Shown: positions 1 to 8,432 of the stretch, piece by piece
How positions within the stretch are numbered: position 1 is the first letter of the stretch
Layout of the letters: each line of letters opens with the position of its first letter
NCBI RefSeq assembly: GCF_001544615.1
Contig: NZ_FCNV02000001.1
Location: 1,240,001-1,304,000, forward strand
Reading direction: 5' to 3'
Length of the DNA: 64,000 nucleotides
Source: Caballeronia concitans
GTDB lineage: Bacteria; Pseudomonadota; Gammaproteobacteria; Burkholderiales; Burkholderiaceae
Notes under the pieces: generated by a model
Seen by the model: only the letters and a program-made list of their open reading frames with translations
What the model was told of the DNA's origin: nothing
The model's database searches: none
Made by a program: the position numbers and the translations under genes

Positions 1-382
1 TGCGATGCAGCCCCGGAAAGCGCAGTTCGGCGGTCTTCGGATCGGCGGCGCGCTCGCGGCCGAATTCGCTCGACAATCCCGCGAGTTCCTCGGTGTCACC
101 GCGTTTGTCGATCCAGCCGGCGCGCAACGCGGGCAAGCCCGAGCGGATGTCGATTTTCGCGTCCGGATCGGTGTACGGACCCGACGTGTCGTACACATAT
201 ACGGGCGGATTCTTCTCGCCGCCGAAGCCGTCGGGCGTGTCGGACTGCGTGATTTCGCGCATCGGCACGCGGATGTCCGGCGTCGATCCGCTCACGTAGA
301 CCTTGCGCGAGTTCGGCAGCGGCGCGATGGCGGCTGCATCGACAACGGCGTTTTCGGACAGAAACTTCGGATTGGCATTCAT
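1..382 (-). CDS. thiC: Phosphomethylpyrimidine synthase ThiC, N-terminal part (runs off the window)
   Basis: ThiC is a radical-SAM enzyme that converts aminoimidazole ribotide into the pyrimidine phosphate of thiamine. Only the first 127 codons are present; the catalytic core and C-terminal CX2CX4C cluster motif lie outside the window. The visible N-terminus is typical of the proteobacterial ThiC N-terminal domain, with [20 protein letters not shown] near residues 25-44 and a later stretch [15 protein letters not shown]. The ATG at 382 is preceded by an AGGAG about 11 bases upstream. A TPP riboswitch lies 139 bases upstream on the same strand, which independently supports thiamine biosynthesis. 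Confidence 0.93.
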   Translation of the reverse strand, partial: MNANPKFLSENAVVDAAAIAPLPNSRKVYVSGSTPDIRVPMREITQSDTPDGFGGEKNPPVYVYDTSGPYTDPDAKIDIRSGLPALRAGWIDKRGDTEELAGLSSEFGRERAADPKTAELRFPGLHR

Positions 383-520
383 GTGCTGTATGTCTCCTGC
401 AGGGACGAAAATTCCAGCGCGAACGTAGACGCACGGCTGACTCAGGAGCTAAACAGGGAGGAACGAGACGGAAAGGTGCGGGTTCGGAAGAAGTGGTCTG
501 AGGCGAAACCGACGAACCCG

Positions 521-644
521 AACGCTTCCCTGCGCTGGCATTATCCAGATCAGGTTCAAAGGGTATTTCTCACCCACGATACACGGGCGATTCGACCGGT
601 CATGCCGACTCGAATCGCGATGTGCAGCGCAGGACCCCCGCGTT
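521..644 (-). promoter_or_regulatory. TPP riboswitch (THI element) controlling thiC
   Basis: Read on the minus strand, the segment begins AACGC and ends GCGTT, which pair as P1. The conserved core is intact: GGGGGTCC near the 5' end, CTGAGA-like GTGAGAAATACCC, then TTTGAACCTGATCTGG, ATAATGCCAGCG and AGGGAA. This matches the TPP-sensing aptamer found in front of thiamine genes. The P3 arm (about 575-625) is long and variable, as usual. About 138 bases separate the aptamer from the thiC ATG; I see no clear U-tailed terminator there, so control of ribosome access or Rho-dependent termination is as likely as intrinsic attenuation. Confidence 0.95.
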
Positions 645-746
645 AGCAGCCGCCACCATACACCGCACCGTGGCGTGTTGGCAACCATCGACGATTTGCC
701 CGCTTCACGTTCCGTCGTTCCTGCATAATGGCGAGCGCCGCGTTTT

Positions 747-773
747 AGGTACTTACCCCAGAGGTACTTACCC
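747..773. repeat. Two direct copies of AGGTACTTACCC, 15 bp apart
   Basis: The 12-base unit AGGTACTTACCC occurs at 747-758 and again at 762-773, separated by CAG. Each unit contains the arms GGTA and TACC around CT, so each is itself a short imperfect palindrome. The pair lies in the 300-base space between the thiC riboswitch (transcribed leftwards) and the EamA exporter at 945 (rightwards). The arrangement looks like a tandem operator, but no regulator gene adjoins it. Apart from this repeat I see nothing else supportable between 645 and 944; the thiC promoter must lie here. Confidence 0.55.
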
Positions 774-944
774 GAAAACGTGGTTTCGCGACCGCCGCCG
801 CGCGTTCGCCTCTCGATCGCCTTCCATCGCTTCATCATGCCGTCGTGTCTTCTTCGTCCTGCCGCGCTTTGCAGGCGTCGCACCACCAGCCGTCCGATGT
901 GTCCCTCTCGTGCCGCATGTGGCGCGGCCTTCGCGGAGTGATGC

Positions 945-1883
945 ATGTCCGCCTTGCCGCCGCGTCTGCCGTTCTCGCTTCCCGACCGCTTTCCGTTTCG
1001 CGTGCCGCGCTCCCATAAGGGACAGGTCGCGTTCGCGCTCGCCGTCGTGTATGTCGTCTGGGGATCGACGTATCTCGCCGTGCATCTGTCGCTCGAATCG
1101 TTTCCGCCGCTTTTGCTGTCCGGAATGCGCAATCTGTTCGCGGGCATCGGACTCTTCGCGCTCGCCGCGCGCCGCCAGCCCGTCTGGCCGACGATGGCCG
1201 AAGTGCGCAACGCCGCGATCGTCGGCACGCTGCTCGTCGGCTTGTCGAGCGGGATGCTCGCGTACGGCATGCGCACCGTCGAAACCGGCACCGCCGCCGT
1301 GATGGTCGCGACGGTCCCGCTTTTCGCGACGATCATCGCCGCGCTCACCGGCCGGCGCATCGCGAAAGGCGAGTGGGTCGCGGTCGGCCTCGGGCTCGCC
1401 GGCATCGTGCTGCTCAACCACGGCAACCAGGGCTCGGGCGCGACCGCCGGCAGCGTGGCGATTCTCTGCGGCGCGATCTTCTGGTCGGGCGGCGCGCATC
1501 TCGCGAGCCGCCTGAAACTGCCGTCGGATCTTTTCGTGTCGACGGCGCTGCAGATCGGCCTTGGCGGTTCCATTTCGACCATCGTCGCGCTCTTGTCGGG
1601 CGAGCGGCTGACGAGCCTCGGCTGGGTGCCCGCGTTCTCGTTCGTCTATCTGATGCTGATCGGCACGATGGCCGCCTACGTCGCGTATGGCTTTCTCATT
1701 CGCCACACGAGCCCGATCATCGCGAGCAGCTGCATGTATGTGAATCCGGTCGTCGCGGTGCTGCTCGGCGCGCTGCTGCTCGGCGAGGCGATCACGCGCT
1801 GGACGGTCATCGCGACCGTCGTGATTCTGGTGAGCGTCGGGTTGTCGTTCTGGTTCGAGCGTCGCCGGCGCGGGCTCGCCTGA
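945..1883 (+). CDS. EamA-family (DMT) inner-membrane exporter
   Basis: A 312-residue protein of the drug/metabolite transporter superfamily with the usual ten-helix pattern: two EamA repeats, roughly residues 28-155 and 165-305. The first helix contains VYVVWGSTYLA, the typical EamA opening, and the second repeat has the conserved region PIIASSCMYVNPVVAVLLGALLLGE split over helices 8-9. It resembles YedA/PagO-type permeases, which export small metabolites; the substrate cannot be read from sequence. The ATG at 945 gives the usual length. It is alone on its strand; the nearest regulatory-looking element is the 747-773 repeat about 170 bases upstream. Confidence 0.85.
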   Translation: MSALPPRLPFSLPDRFPFRVPRSHKGQVAFALAVVYVVWGSTYLAVHLSLESFPPLLLSGMRNLFAGIGLFALAARRQPVWPTMAEVRNAAIVGTLLVGLSSGMLAYGMRTVETGTAAVMVATVPLFATIIAALTGRRIAKGEWVAVGLGLAGIVLLNHGNQGSGATAGSVAILCGAIFWSGGAHLASRLKLPSDLFVSTALQIGLGGSISTIVALLSGERLTSLGWVPAFSFVYLMLIGTMAAYVAYGFLIRHTSPIIASSCMYVNPVVAVLLGALLLGEAITRWTVIATVVILVSVGLSFWFERRRRGLA

Positions 1884-1924
1884 ATTTGCTTCCCTTCTTG
1901 TGACGCCCGCAAAAAGGCGCGCAC

Positions 1925-1953
1925 AAAAAAATCCCGCCGCGCGAGGCGGCGGG
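1925..1953 (-). terminator. Rho-independent terminator of the entericidin-type gene
   Basis: Perfect 8-bp stem CCCGCCGC (1933-1940) with GCGGCGGG (1946-1953), loop GCGAG. On the minus strand it is followed by seven Ts (the A run 1925-1931). It lies about 45 bases beyond the stop of the minus-strand lipoprotein gene and may also stop read-through from the EamA gene. Confidence 0.8.
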
Positions 1954-1997
1954 AAAGACAGGGAACTACGTTTAAATCGAGTCGGAGACCGGCTGGC

Positions 1998-2132
1998 TTA
2001 CTTATGCTCTTCAGCCGAGTTCGAGATGGCCTGGCCGCCCTTCGAGAGATCCTGGCCTGCGCCCGAAATGGTGTTGCAGCCCGCGAGCGCGGCCGTGCCG
2101 GCGATCAGCAGCAAAGCGATGATTCGAGTCAT
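1998..2132 (-). CDS. Entericidin A/B-family small lipoprotein
   Basis: A 44-residue protein too short for routine ORF calling. It opens with MTRIIALLLIAGTAALAGC, a short signal peptide ending in the lipobox LAGC, so the mature lipoprotein is about 26 residues. The mature part reads NTISGAGQDLSKGGQAISNS, the hallmark of the entericidin family (small membrane-anchored lipoproteins of the EcnA/EcnB antidote-toxin type, often stress induced). ATG 2132 is chosen because AAGGGG sits seven bases upstream; an in-frame ATG at 2138 is too close to that site. Only one copy is present, so whether it acts as toxin or antidote is unclear. A good terminator follows. Confidence 0.9.
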   Translation of the reverse strand: MTRIIALLLIAGTAALAGCNTISGAGQDLSKGGQAISNSAEEHK

Positions 2133-2302
2133 GTTCATTCCCCTTGAAGTGAATGGCGTGGTTGATCGTGTCTGGATTGGCCGCTGATCGTTCGACGGGC
2201 CTCACCGGTGTAAACAATCATAAAAAAAGCGGGTGGGCCTCGGCTGTAGGCACGCATGTGTTTTTTCTGTCGGTGTGATCCGTACTTGGCGTCGGCATCG
2301 TC

Positions 2303-3757
2303 CTACGCAGCGGAGCGGGCCGGCGCGGGCTCTGCATCGCCATGAACGCGCTCGCGCGGCATCGATACGCTGATGCTCGTGCCATGCGGCTTCACGCGCT
2401 CGATCTCGAAGCGTCCGCCGCGCGCCGACACGCGCTGCCGCATGCCGACGAGCCCGTGCGTCTGCGTGCGCTTCAAATCTTGCGGACGGATGCCGACGCC
2501 GTCATCGGCGATATGCAGCGACACGACTGCCGCATCCATCGTCAGCGCGACGCGTATACGGCTCGCGCGCGCGTACTTCGCCGCGTTCGTGAGCGTTTCC
2601 TGCGCGACGCGAAAGAGCGCGATTTCGATGGCCTCGCCGAGCTTCACGTCCTCGCCCGGCAGATCGAATTCGACGGTCCAGTTGTTGCGCTGCGCGGCTT
2701 CGTCGACGAGCGAGCGCAGCGCGGTCACCAGGCCGAAGTTGGCGAGCACGGTAGGCCGCATGTCCTCGATGATGCGGCGCTTGAGCGCAATGCCCTGATC
2801 CAGATTGACGATGGCGCGCGAGAGTTTCTCGGCCATCGCCGGTTCGCTTTCGCGTAGCTTGCCGCGCACCCACGCGACATCCATCTTGCTCGCGGTGAGA
2901 ATGGAACCGAGTTCGTCGTGCAGTTCGCGGGCGAGCTGCGTCTTCTCGTCTTCGCTCACCGACTGCAAGTGCCATGCGAGCGCTTCCAGTTGCCGTGTGC
3001 GTTCGAAGACGAGCTGATCGAGTTCTTCCTGCTGCGTGATGAGTTCCTTTTGCACGCGATCCTGCTTGTCCAGCTGAATGCCGAGATTCCGAAAGAGCAG
3101 CAGAAACAGCACGATGTTCAGCGCGCACAACGCGCCGACGCACAACGTGGAAATGCGCTGATCTGCGCGGCTCGTATCGAGCGCGTGCTGCGCGCGCTGC
3201 TCTTCGTTCAGGCGCAGGAGGGAGAGGGCGGCGTCGAGCGTGGAGTTGTCGGAAGCGGAAGGCTCGGCGGCGTCCGGCGATGATCCCGCGAGCCGCGCCG
3301 CGCCGCTTTCGATCTCCTCATTCGCCGCCGCGCTGACCTGCGCGAAGCTGGCGAGCGCGGTGTCGTCGCCGATGCGGCGGTAATAGGCATCGAGCGTCGA
3401 CAGCGCGCGGCGCACGTGCGCGGCGGTCGAATCGAACTGCGACTTGTAGGCCGGGTCCGGCTGCAACACGAACGCGCGCCGTTGCGCGGAGAGCGTCGCG
3501 ATGTCGGCGGCGAGCGCGGAGAGATCGGCGGTGGCGGTTTTTGCATCGAGCGCGGTCTCGTATTCAGCGGCGATGCGCATGCGTCCCGATTCGAGAATCA
3601 CGAGACCGCCGACCGTGATGACGATGGCGACCGTCATTGCCACCAGCCAGCTATAGCGGCGCATCCATTCGTTGATGCGGGCAAGTCCGGCGCGCGGCGG
3701 CGCGGACGGCGGGTCGTGGGCAACGGGCGACAGAGTCGCGCGAGGTACGTGGCTCAT
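2303..3757 (-). CDS. Membrane sensor histidine kinase, HisKA_3 (NarX/UhpB) class
   Basis: 484 residues. One transmembrane helix at about 36-55, a periplasmic segment to about 202 with a CHASE3-like helical pattern, a second helix at about 203-222, then a coiled linker (about 230-262) and the kinase. The phosphoacceptor is H280 in [11 protein letters not shown], the HisKA_3 signature, followed by an HATPase_c domain with NAAKYARAS (N box), DDGVGI and HGLVGMRQR. HisKA_3 kinases normally phosphorylate NarL/LuxR-type regulators; the only such orphan nearby is at 5207-5839, on the other strand. The ligand is unknown. The C-terminus is Ala/Pro-rich and probably not functional. Confidence 0.9.
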   Translation of the reverse strand: MSHVPRATLSPVAHDPPSAPPRAGLARINEWMRRYSWLVAMTVAIVITVGGLVILESGRMRIAAEYETALDAKTATADLSALAADIATLSAQRRAFVLQPDPAYKSQFDSTAAHVRRALSTLDAYYRRIGDDTALASFAQVSAAANEEIESGAARLAGSSPDAAEPSASDNSTLDAALSLLRLNEEQRAQHALDTSRADQRISTLCVGALCALNIVLFLLLFRNLGIQLDKQDRVQKELITQQEELDQLVFERTRQLEALAWHLQSVSEDEKTQLARELHDELGSILTASKMDVAWVRGKLRESEPAMAEKLSRAIVNLDQGIALKRRIIEDMRPTVLANFGLVTALRSLVDEAAQRNNWTVEFDLPGEDVKLGEAIEIALFRVAQETLTNAAKYARASRIRVALTMDAAVVSLHIADDGVGIRPQDLKRTQTHGLVGMRQRVSARGGRFEIERVKPHGTSISVSMPRERVHGDAEPAPARSAA

Positions 3758-3920
3758 GGCGTGGTCTCAGGCGTCGCGGGGGCGAACGATGATTCGCTCG
3801 CGGAGCCGATTGAAAGCTGATGTCGGTGGATTCTCACAGCAAAAAAGGAGCCAGCCCGAATGCGCATCGGTGAGTGCACCGCTAGGATGGGCTCACTATC
3901 CATTCCTACGGGGAAAGATC

Positions 3921-4097
3921 ATGCTGAAGTGGGCACTGTTCTTTGCAATCGTGGCCGTGATCGCCGGTCTGCTCGGCTTCACCGGCATCGCGGCGGGCGC
4001 GGCGTCGATCGCCAAGTTCCTGTTCATCCTGTTCCTGATTCTGTGCGTCGTGTTTCTCGTGCTCGGGTTCGTCATTACCAAGAAAGCGGTCGATTAG
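3921..4097 (+). CDS. DUF1328 (YtjA-type) small membrane protein, copy 1
   Basis: 58 residues forming two hydrophobic helices (about 3-25 and 31-53) joined by the signature [14 protein letters not shown]. This is the DUF1328/YtjA family of unknown function, often found among general-stress genes. ATG 3921 gives the family's usual length; longer upstream starts would add unrelated residues. A paralogue follows 108 bases downstream, so the pair probably arose by duplication. Confidence 0.88.
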   Translation: MLKWALFFAIVAVIAGLLGFTGIAAGAASIAKFLFILFLILCVVFLVLGFVITKKAVD

Positions 4098-4205
4098 CGG
4101 GGCTTCATCGCATCCCTAATCACACTGGAACGTGAGGGCGGCGGCATTTCCGAGCTGAGCCCCGCCCGAGCGGACTCTGACAAGAACGATCAACGAGGAG
4201 GTTCC

Positions 4206-4367
4206 ATGCTTCATTACGCCGCCGTTTTCTTCGTGATCGCGATCATCGCCGCCGTGTTCGGTTTTACCGGCATCGCAGCCGGCGCTGCGGAAATCGCGAA
4301 GATCCTGTTTTATATTTTTCTCGTGGTGTTCGTCGTCACGCTGTTGCTCGGCGTGTTCAGGACATGA
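4206..4367 (+). CDS. DUF1328 (YtjA-type) small membrane protein, copy 2
   Basis: 53 residues with the same plan as the gene before it: [19 protein letters not shown], then [15 protein letters not shown] and a second helix ending VFRT. The start is well supported by AGGAGG six bases upstream of ATG 4206, a stronger site than that of copy 1. The two copies share the central [10 protein letters not shown] block but differ in their helices, so the duplication is not recent. Function unknown; location inner membrane. Confidence 0.88.
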   Translation: MLHYAAVFFVIAIIAAVFGFTGIAAGAAEIAKILFYIFLVVFVVTLLLGVFRT

Positions 4368-4522
4368 CGGCCACGCACTTTTGATACGCGGTTCCGGCGC
4401 GCCGTCCCGAGCGGGCACGGCGCGTGCATCGAAGACGATGATCGGATAGCAGGGCGCTATGAAGAGAACGCGCGGACCTGCATCAACGACCGCCAATCAC
4501 CCCATCCACAGGAGCCAATCAC

Positions 4523-5095
4523 ATGTCCAAATCGTCTGCTGTAAATGCGCCGGGCCAATCCTCGGACGCTTTCGTCCTCGACGTGGAGAAGATCCGGAAC
4601 GACGCGCGTCAGCACATGGACGAAGGCCCGGTCACGTCGACGTACAGCGCGGACCGCGAGACCGTGCTGAAGCTGCTCAACGACGCGCTCGCGACCGAAT
4701 GGGTCTGCACGCTGCGTTACAAGCGCCACTATTTCATGGCGAAGGGCATTCATTCGGAAGCCGTCGCGAAGGAATTCGCCGAGCACGCGACCGAAGAGCA
4801 GGAGCACGCCGACATTCTCGCGGAGCGCATCGTCCAGTTGGGCGGCGAGCCGAACTTCGCGCCCGATAGCCTCAAGTCGCGCTCGCATTCCGAGTACAAG
4901 GAAGGCACGGATCTCATCGACATGATTCGCGAGAACCTGATCGCCGAGCGCATCGCGATCGACACGTACCGCGAGATCATTCGCTATCTGGGCGACAAGG
5001 ACGTCACCACGCGCCGTATCTTCGAAGAGATTCTGGCCGTGGAAGAAGAGCATGCCGACGACATGGCCGACCTGCTCGAAGGCCGCAACGGCTGA
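4523..5095 (+). CDS. Ferritin-like protein (bacterioferritin/DPS-like)
   Basis: 190 residues folding as a four-helix ferritin-like bundle. Di-iron ligand motifs are in place: helix A ATEWVCTLRYKRHYF (Glu), helix B EHATEEQEHADILAERI (E..H), helix C LIAERIAIDTYREII (Glu) and helix D ILAVEEEHADDM (E..H). The roughly 40-residue N-terminal extension before helix A is unlike classic Bfr (about 158 residues) and more like DPS-like bacterioferritins. Expected role: iron storage or protection from peroxide and iron. It lies downstream of the DUF1328 pair on the same strand and upstream of a response regulator, which suggests a stress module. Confidence 0.85.
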   Translation: MSKSSAVNAPGQSSDAFVLDVEKIRNDARQHMDEGPVTSTYSADRETVLKLLNDALATEWVCTLRYKRHYFMAKGIHSEAVAKEFAEHATEEQEHADILAERIVQLGGEPNFAPDSLKSRSHSEYKEGTDLIDMIRENLIAERIAIDTYREIIRYLGDKDVTTRRIFEEILAVEEEHADDMADLLEGRNG

Positions 5096-5206
5096 TTTCG
5101 CGGAACCTCAGGATGCGATGCGCGGGCGAGCGGAACCGCGCATCGCGCATGAACGAAGCATGCGTACAATGACCGCTCACCTATTCAAGCAGTGCGGACG
5201 GCGCGA

Positions 5207-5839
5207 ATGATTCGAGTCTTGATAGCCGACGATCATGCGATCGTGCGCAGCGGGTTCAGGCAGTTCGTCGCCGACGAACCCGATATGGAAGTGGCGGCGG
5301 AAGCATCGACCGGCGACGAAACCATCGCGCTCGTGCGCGAGCAGGCATTCGACGTGGTGCTGCTCGACATCGCGATGCCCGACAAGAACGGCGTGGACAC
5401 CTTACGCGTCATCAAGCAGATCAGGCCGCAGCAGGGCGTGCTGATGTTGTCCGGCTTTCCCGAGAGCCAGTACGCAATCAACCTGCTCAAGGCCGGCGCG
5501 AACGGTTATCTGAACAAGGACGCCGCGCCCGACGAGATCGTGCGCGCGATCCGCACGGTGGCGCGCGGGCATCGGTATCTGTCGGAGTTCATCGCCGATG
5601 CGCTCGCCGACAAGCTCGACAAGCCCGCAGCCGAACGGCCGCATGAAATGCTTTCCGAGCGCGAGTTCCAGATTTTCTGCAAGCTCGCGGGCGGCCGGAT
5701 TCCGACGGAGATCGCGCAGGAGCTGCATCTGTCGGTGAAGACGGTGAGCACGTATCGCGCGCGCGTGCTGGAGAAGATGCGGCTCGCGAACAACGCCGAT
5801 CTCACGTATTACGCGATCAAGAACGGGTTGATCGAATAG
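5207..5839 (+). CDS. NarL/LuxR-type response regulator
   Basis: 210 residues: receiver domain (1-120) with acidic pocket at D8-D9, phosphorylation site D54 in LLDIAMPDKNG and a conserved Lys in YLNKDAAPDE, then a LuxR-type HTH at about 145-205 (LSEREFQIFCKLAGG, TVSTYRARVLEKM). I prefer ATG 5207 over an in-frame GTG at 5192 because the receiver begins at once with MIRVLIADDH. Its natural partner by class is the HisKA_3 kinase at 2303-3757; the two are split by stress-type genes. Targets unknown. Confidence 0.9.
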   Translation: MIRVLIADDHAIVRSGFRQFVADEPDMEVAAEASTGDETIALVREQAFDVVLLDIAMPDKNGVDTLRVIKQIRPQQGVLMLSGFPESQYAINLLKAGANGYLNKDAAPDEIVRAIRTVARGHRYLSEFIADALADKLDKPAAERPHEMLSEREFQIFCKLAGGRIPTEIAQELHLSVKTVSTYRARVLEKMRLANNADLTYYAIKNGLIE

Positions 5840-5898
5840 AACGGAACCGAGAACATAACCGAGCGCTTGCCGCCGACGAGGACGCAGTAAAGCGGAGG

Positions 5899-6348
5899 AT
5901 GCCCGCCGTGGGCCACATCACCATCGACGATTCGGCAGAACAGCACAGACCGCGCGGCGCGCCGCTCGCGGTGCTGCTGATCGAGGATTCGCCGCTGATC
6001 CGCCGCAGTCTCACCGAAGCCATCGACGCGCTCGGGCCGTGGCGCGTGACCGCTTTCGCCGATGCACCCGACGAGGCCATCGCGCTGTTGTCGTCGCAGC
6101 CGTTCGATGCGGTAATCGTCGATCTGCAACTGAAGCGCGGTTCGGGCATCGACGTGCTCGCGTGGCTCAAGGGCGCGGAAACGCGGGGCGTCGCGAAGGG
6201 CGCGTTCGTCGTCGTGCTGACGAATCACGCGTTGCCGGCTTATCGCGAGCGGTGTCTGCAATACGGCGTGCGCCATTTCTTCGACAAGTCGCTCGAGTTC
6301 GATCGCGTGCTCGATGCGATGGAGGAGTACGCGCGGGAGCGGGTTTGA
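5899..6348 (+). CDS. Receiver-only (CheY-like) response regulator
   Basis: 149 residues consisting of an N-terminal tail of about 22 residues and a single receiver domain. D75 in AVIVDLQLKRGSG is the likely phosphorylation site, ED at 29-30 forms the acidic pocket and K in FFDKSLEF completes the active site. There is no output domain, so it probably acts by protein contact or as a phosphate sink or intermediate. It follows the NarL-type regulator by 59 bases and is probably cotranscribed. Confidence 0.85.
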   Translation: MPAVGHITIDDSAEQHRPRGAPLAVLLIEDSPLIRRSLTEAIDALGPWRVTAFADAPDEAIALLSSQPFDAVIVDLQLKRGSGIDVLAWLKGAETRGVAKGAFVVVLTNHALPAYRERCLQYGVRHFFDKSLEFDRVLDAMEEYARERV

Positions 6349-6436
6349 ACGGCCGCACGGAACGGTGTTCGCACACTGCGCGCTTCTATCCCACCGTCAG
6401 CGCTTCTCGCGGCTCCATCGTCCCGCTATTCCCCGC

Positions 6437-7675
6437 TCACGCGCCGCTTTCCCGCACCGCGCGCGTCTGGCGCCCGCGCCAGTGACTGAAGCCCGCGAGC
6501 GCCGTCGCGCCGAGCCCGACGATGCACACGCCTGTCCAGCCCATCGCGTGCCATGCGAGCGACGCGAGCGCCGATCCCGCCGCCCCGCCGATGAAGTACG
6601 CCACCATGTAGACCGTGTTGACCCGGCTGCGCGCCTCGGGCTTGAGCGCGTAGATGCGCGACTGGTTCGAGATCTGCGCGGCCTGCACGCCGACATCGAG
6701 CACGATCACGCCGATGACGAGTCCCGCGATGCTCTTCGCCGACAGCGCGAACACGACGAACGACACCGCCACGAGCACGATCGACAGCGTGATGACCGCG
6801 CGCGGCCCGCGCTTGTCCGCGGACTTGCCGGCGAGCGGGGCGGCGAGCGCACCCGCCGCACCGACGATTCCGAAAAGTCCCGCCGCCTGCGGTCCCATGT
6901 GAAACGGTTCGCCCGCGAGCAGGAGCGTGAGGAGCGACCAGAACGCGCTGAAGCCGGCGAAGAGCGCGCCGCCCGTGAGCGCGGCCTCGCGCAGCGCCGG
7001 GCTTTCGACGGTCAGATGCCACATCGACGCGAGCAGCTTGCCGTAGGAAAGCGTGGATGTCGGACGGCTTTTCGGCAGCCGCAGGATCACGACGATGGCG
7101 AGCGCGATCGTCGCCGCTACGGACGCCGCGAACACCGCGCGCCAGCCGAAATATTGCGCGACGAAGCCCGACACCGTGCGCGCGAGCAGGATGCCGAGCA
7201 GCAGGCCGCTCATCACGGTGCCGACGGCGTGACCGCGCTCGGAGGCGGGCGCGAGTTCGGCGGAGAAGGGCACGGCCTGCTGCGCAATCGTCGATACGAC
7301 GCCGATCGCGAGGCTCGCCGCGATGAGCACCGCGAGCGTCGGCGCGGTGCTGGCCACGATGAGCGCGACCCCGAGCGCCGCGAGTTGCAGGAGGATCAGC
7401 ATGCGCCGGTCGAATCGATCGCCGAGCGGCGCGAGCACGAGCATGCCGAACGCGTAGCCGAGCTGCGTGGCGGCGGGCACGGCGCCGATCAGATAGGCGC
7501 TTTCGGGAAACGACGCGCGGAAATCGCCGAGCAGCGGCTGATTGAAGTAGATGTTGGCGACGGAGACGCCCGCGATGGTCGCGAGCAGCCAGAGCGTCGC
7601 GCGCGAATAGTGCGGATGGCGCTCGGGCGTTTGATCGTGAGAAGCGTGCGGCGACTGATGCGATGACGCGGACAT
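6437..7675 (-). CDS. MFS transporter (YgaY/YnfM-like permease)
   Basis: 412 residues with twelve predicted helices. The first helix GVSVANIYFNQPLLGDF and the loop 2-3 motif GDRFDRR (MFS signature G-x-x-x-D-R) are clear. The opening NIYFNQPLL is typical of a proteobacterial MFS group annotated as putative effluxers, but the substrate is not known. The N-terminal 25 residues are His/Ser-rich and cytoplasmic. It converges with the receiver-only gene (89-base gap, no strong terminator seen) and is divergent from tRNA-Leu. Confidence 0.85.
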   Translation of the reverse strand: MSASSHQSPHASHDQTPERHPHYSRATLWLLATIAGVSVANIYFNQPLLGDFRASFPESAYLIGAVPAATQLGYAFGMLVLAPLGDRFDRRMLILLQLAALGVALIVASTAPTLAVLIAASLAIGVVSTIAQQAVPFSAELAPASERGHAVGTVMSGLLLGILLARTVSGFVAQYFGWRAVFAASVAATIALAIVVILRLPKSRPTSTLSYGKLLASMWHLTVESPALREAALTGGALFAGFSAFWSLLTLLLAGEPFHMGPQAAGLFGIVGAAGALAAPLAGKSADKRGPRAVITLSIVLVAVSFVVFALSAKSIAGLVIGVIVLDVGVQAAQISNQSRIYALKPEARSRVNTVYMVAYFIGGAAGSALASLAWHAMGWTGVCIVGLGATALAGFSHWRGRQTRAVRESGA

Positions 7676-7796
7676 GGTTCGTTCCGTCGGACGGGCAGGA
7701 GGGCGGCTTGAGGCAAGCCGCCGATCATACTGGAGACGGAGAAGGTCTGCTGGCGGGGCGATGATACGAAGCGGCTTCGCGCGCCGTCACACGGTC

Positions 7797-7823
7797 CTGA
7801 CACGGCGCACACGATGGTAGAAT
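7797..7823 (+). promoter_or_regulatory. Likely sigma-70 promoter of tRNA-Leu
   Basis: CTGACA (7797-7802) and TAGAAT (7818-7823), spacing 15 bp, placed so that transcription would start about six bases before the mature tRNA. Spacing is short, so the exact -35 is uncertain. Confidence 0.5.
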
Positions 7824-7835
7824 CGCGTCCGCCCT

Positions 7836-7920
7836 GCCGGGGTGATGAAATTGGTAAACATAGCGGACTTAAAATCCGCCGCCTAACGGCTTGCCGGTTC
7901 GAGTCCGGTCCCCGGCACCA
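7836..7920 (+). tRNA. tRNA-Leu (anticodon TAA), CCA encoded
   Basis: 85 bases. Acceptor stem GCCGGGG pairs with CCCCGGC, discriminator A, then encoded CCA. The anticodon arm is GCGGA-CTTAAAA-TCCGC, giving anticodon TAA (UAA), which reads UUA. The long variable arm of class II tRNAs and the T arm GCCGGTTCGAGTCCGGT are present. No integrase or flanking repeat suggests use as an attachment site. Confidence 0.96.
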
Positions 7921-7976
7921 GGCGTGAATCACTGCATGGCCGACCAACGGCATTCCTACGCCGAAACCGTCGCGCT

Positions 7977-8258
7977 CTAAACCGCATGCCCCAGCACGCG
8001 CGCCACGTAATGCCGTCCCCAGGCTTCCCCATGCGCGAGCGCCTCGGCGACCGTCTCGAACGGACCGTGATCGCCCGTCATTTCGCCTGAGTCGTCGGTG
8101 AGCGTCGAGCCGTGCACCGGTCGCTGATCCACGCGCGTCACGCGCACGCGAATCGCGTAACCTTCGACGGGCGCTTCATCTTCGCCGTCGCGCTGCAACG
8201 GCGTGGGCACCGCGCTCATGTTCAGCATGTAATCGCCTACTTCGATGTCCTTCTGCAT
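7977..8258 (-). CDS. Conserved-type hypothetical protein, 93 aa
   Basis: I do not recognise a family. The protein is acidic and soluble with no signal peptide; it carries YAIRVRVTRVDQRPVHGS and ends GRHYVARVLGHAV, and looks like a small alpha/beta protein. I choose ATG 8258 (MQKDIEVGD) over the ATGs at 8294-8297, because GGAGG sits five bases before 8258 while the upstream starts have no such site. It stands alone between tRNA-Leu and a divergent lipoprotein gene. Confidence 0.7.
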   Translation of the reverse strand: MQKDIEVGDYMLNMSAVPTPLQRDGEDEAPVEGYAIRVRVTRVDQRPVHGSTLTDDSGEMTGDHGPFETVAEALAHGEAWGRHYVARVLGHAV

Positions 8259-8432
8259 GGCGGCCTCCGCATCGTCGGGCGGGAAACGAATCATCAAACG
8301 AGACTTGCGCCGATTGTGCTACCGCGCCCGAGCGTCGAACAAGTGGCTTCGCGCGTGTTATAAAGCTTCGCCGCAAACTCACATTTCGCTCCGATGCGCC
8401 CGCGCCGCGTCGGGCATCGACCGATTCCATCG

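Noticed and set aside
7836-7920. tRNA-Leu as an integration site
   Set aside because: No integrase, no repeat of the tRNA 3' end elsewhere and no change of gene content around it.
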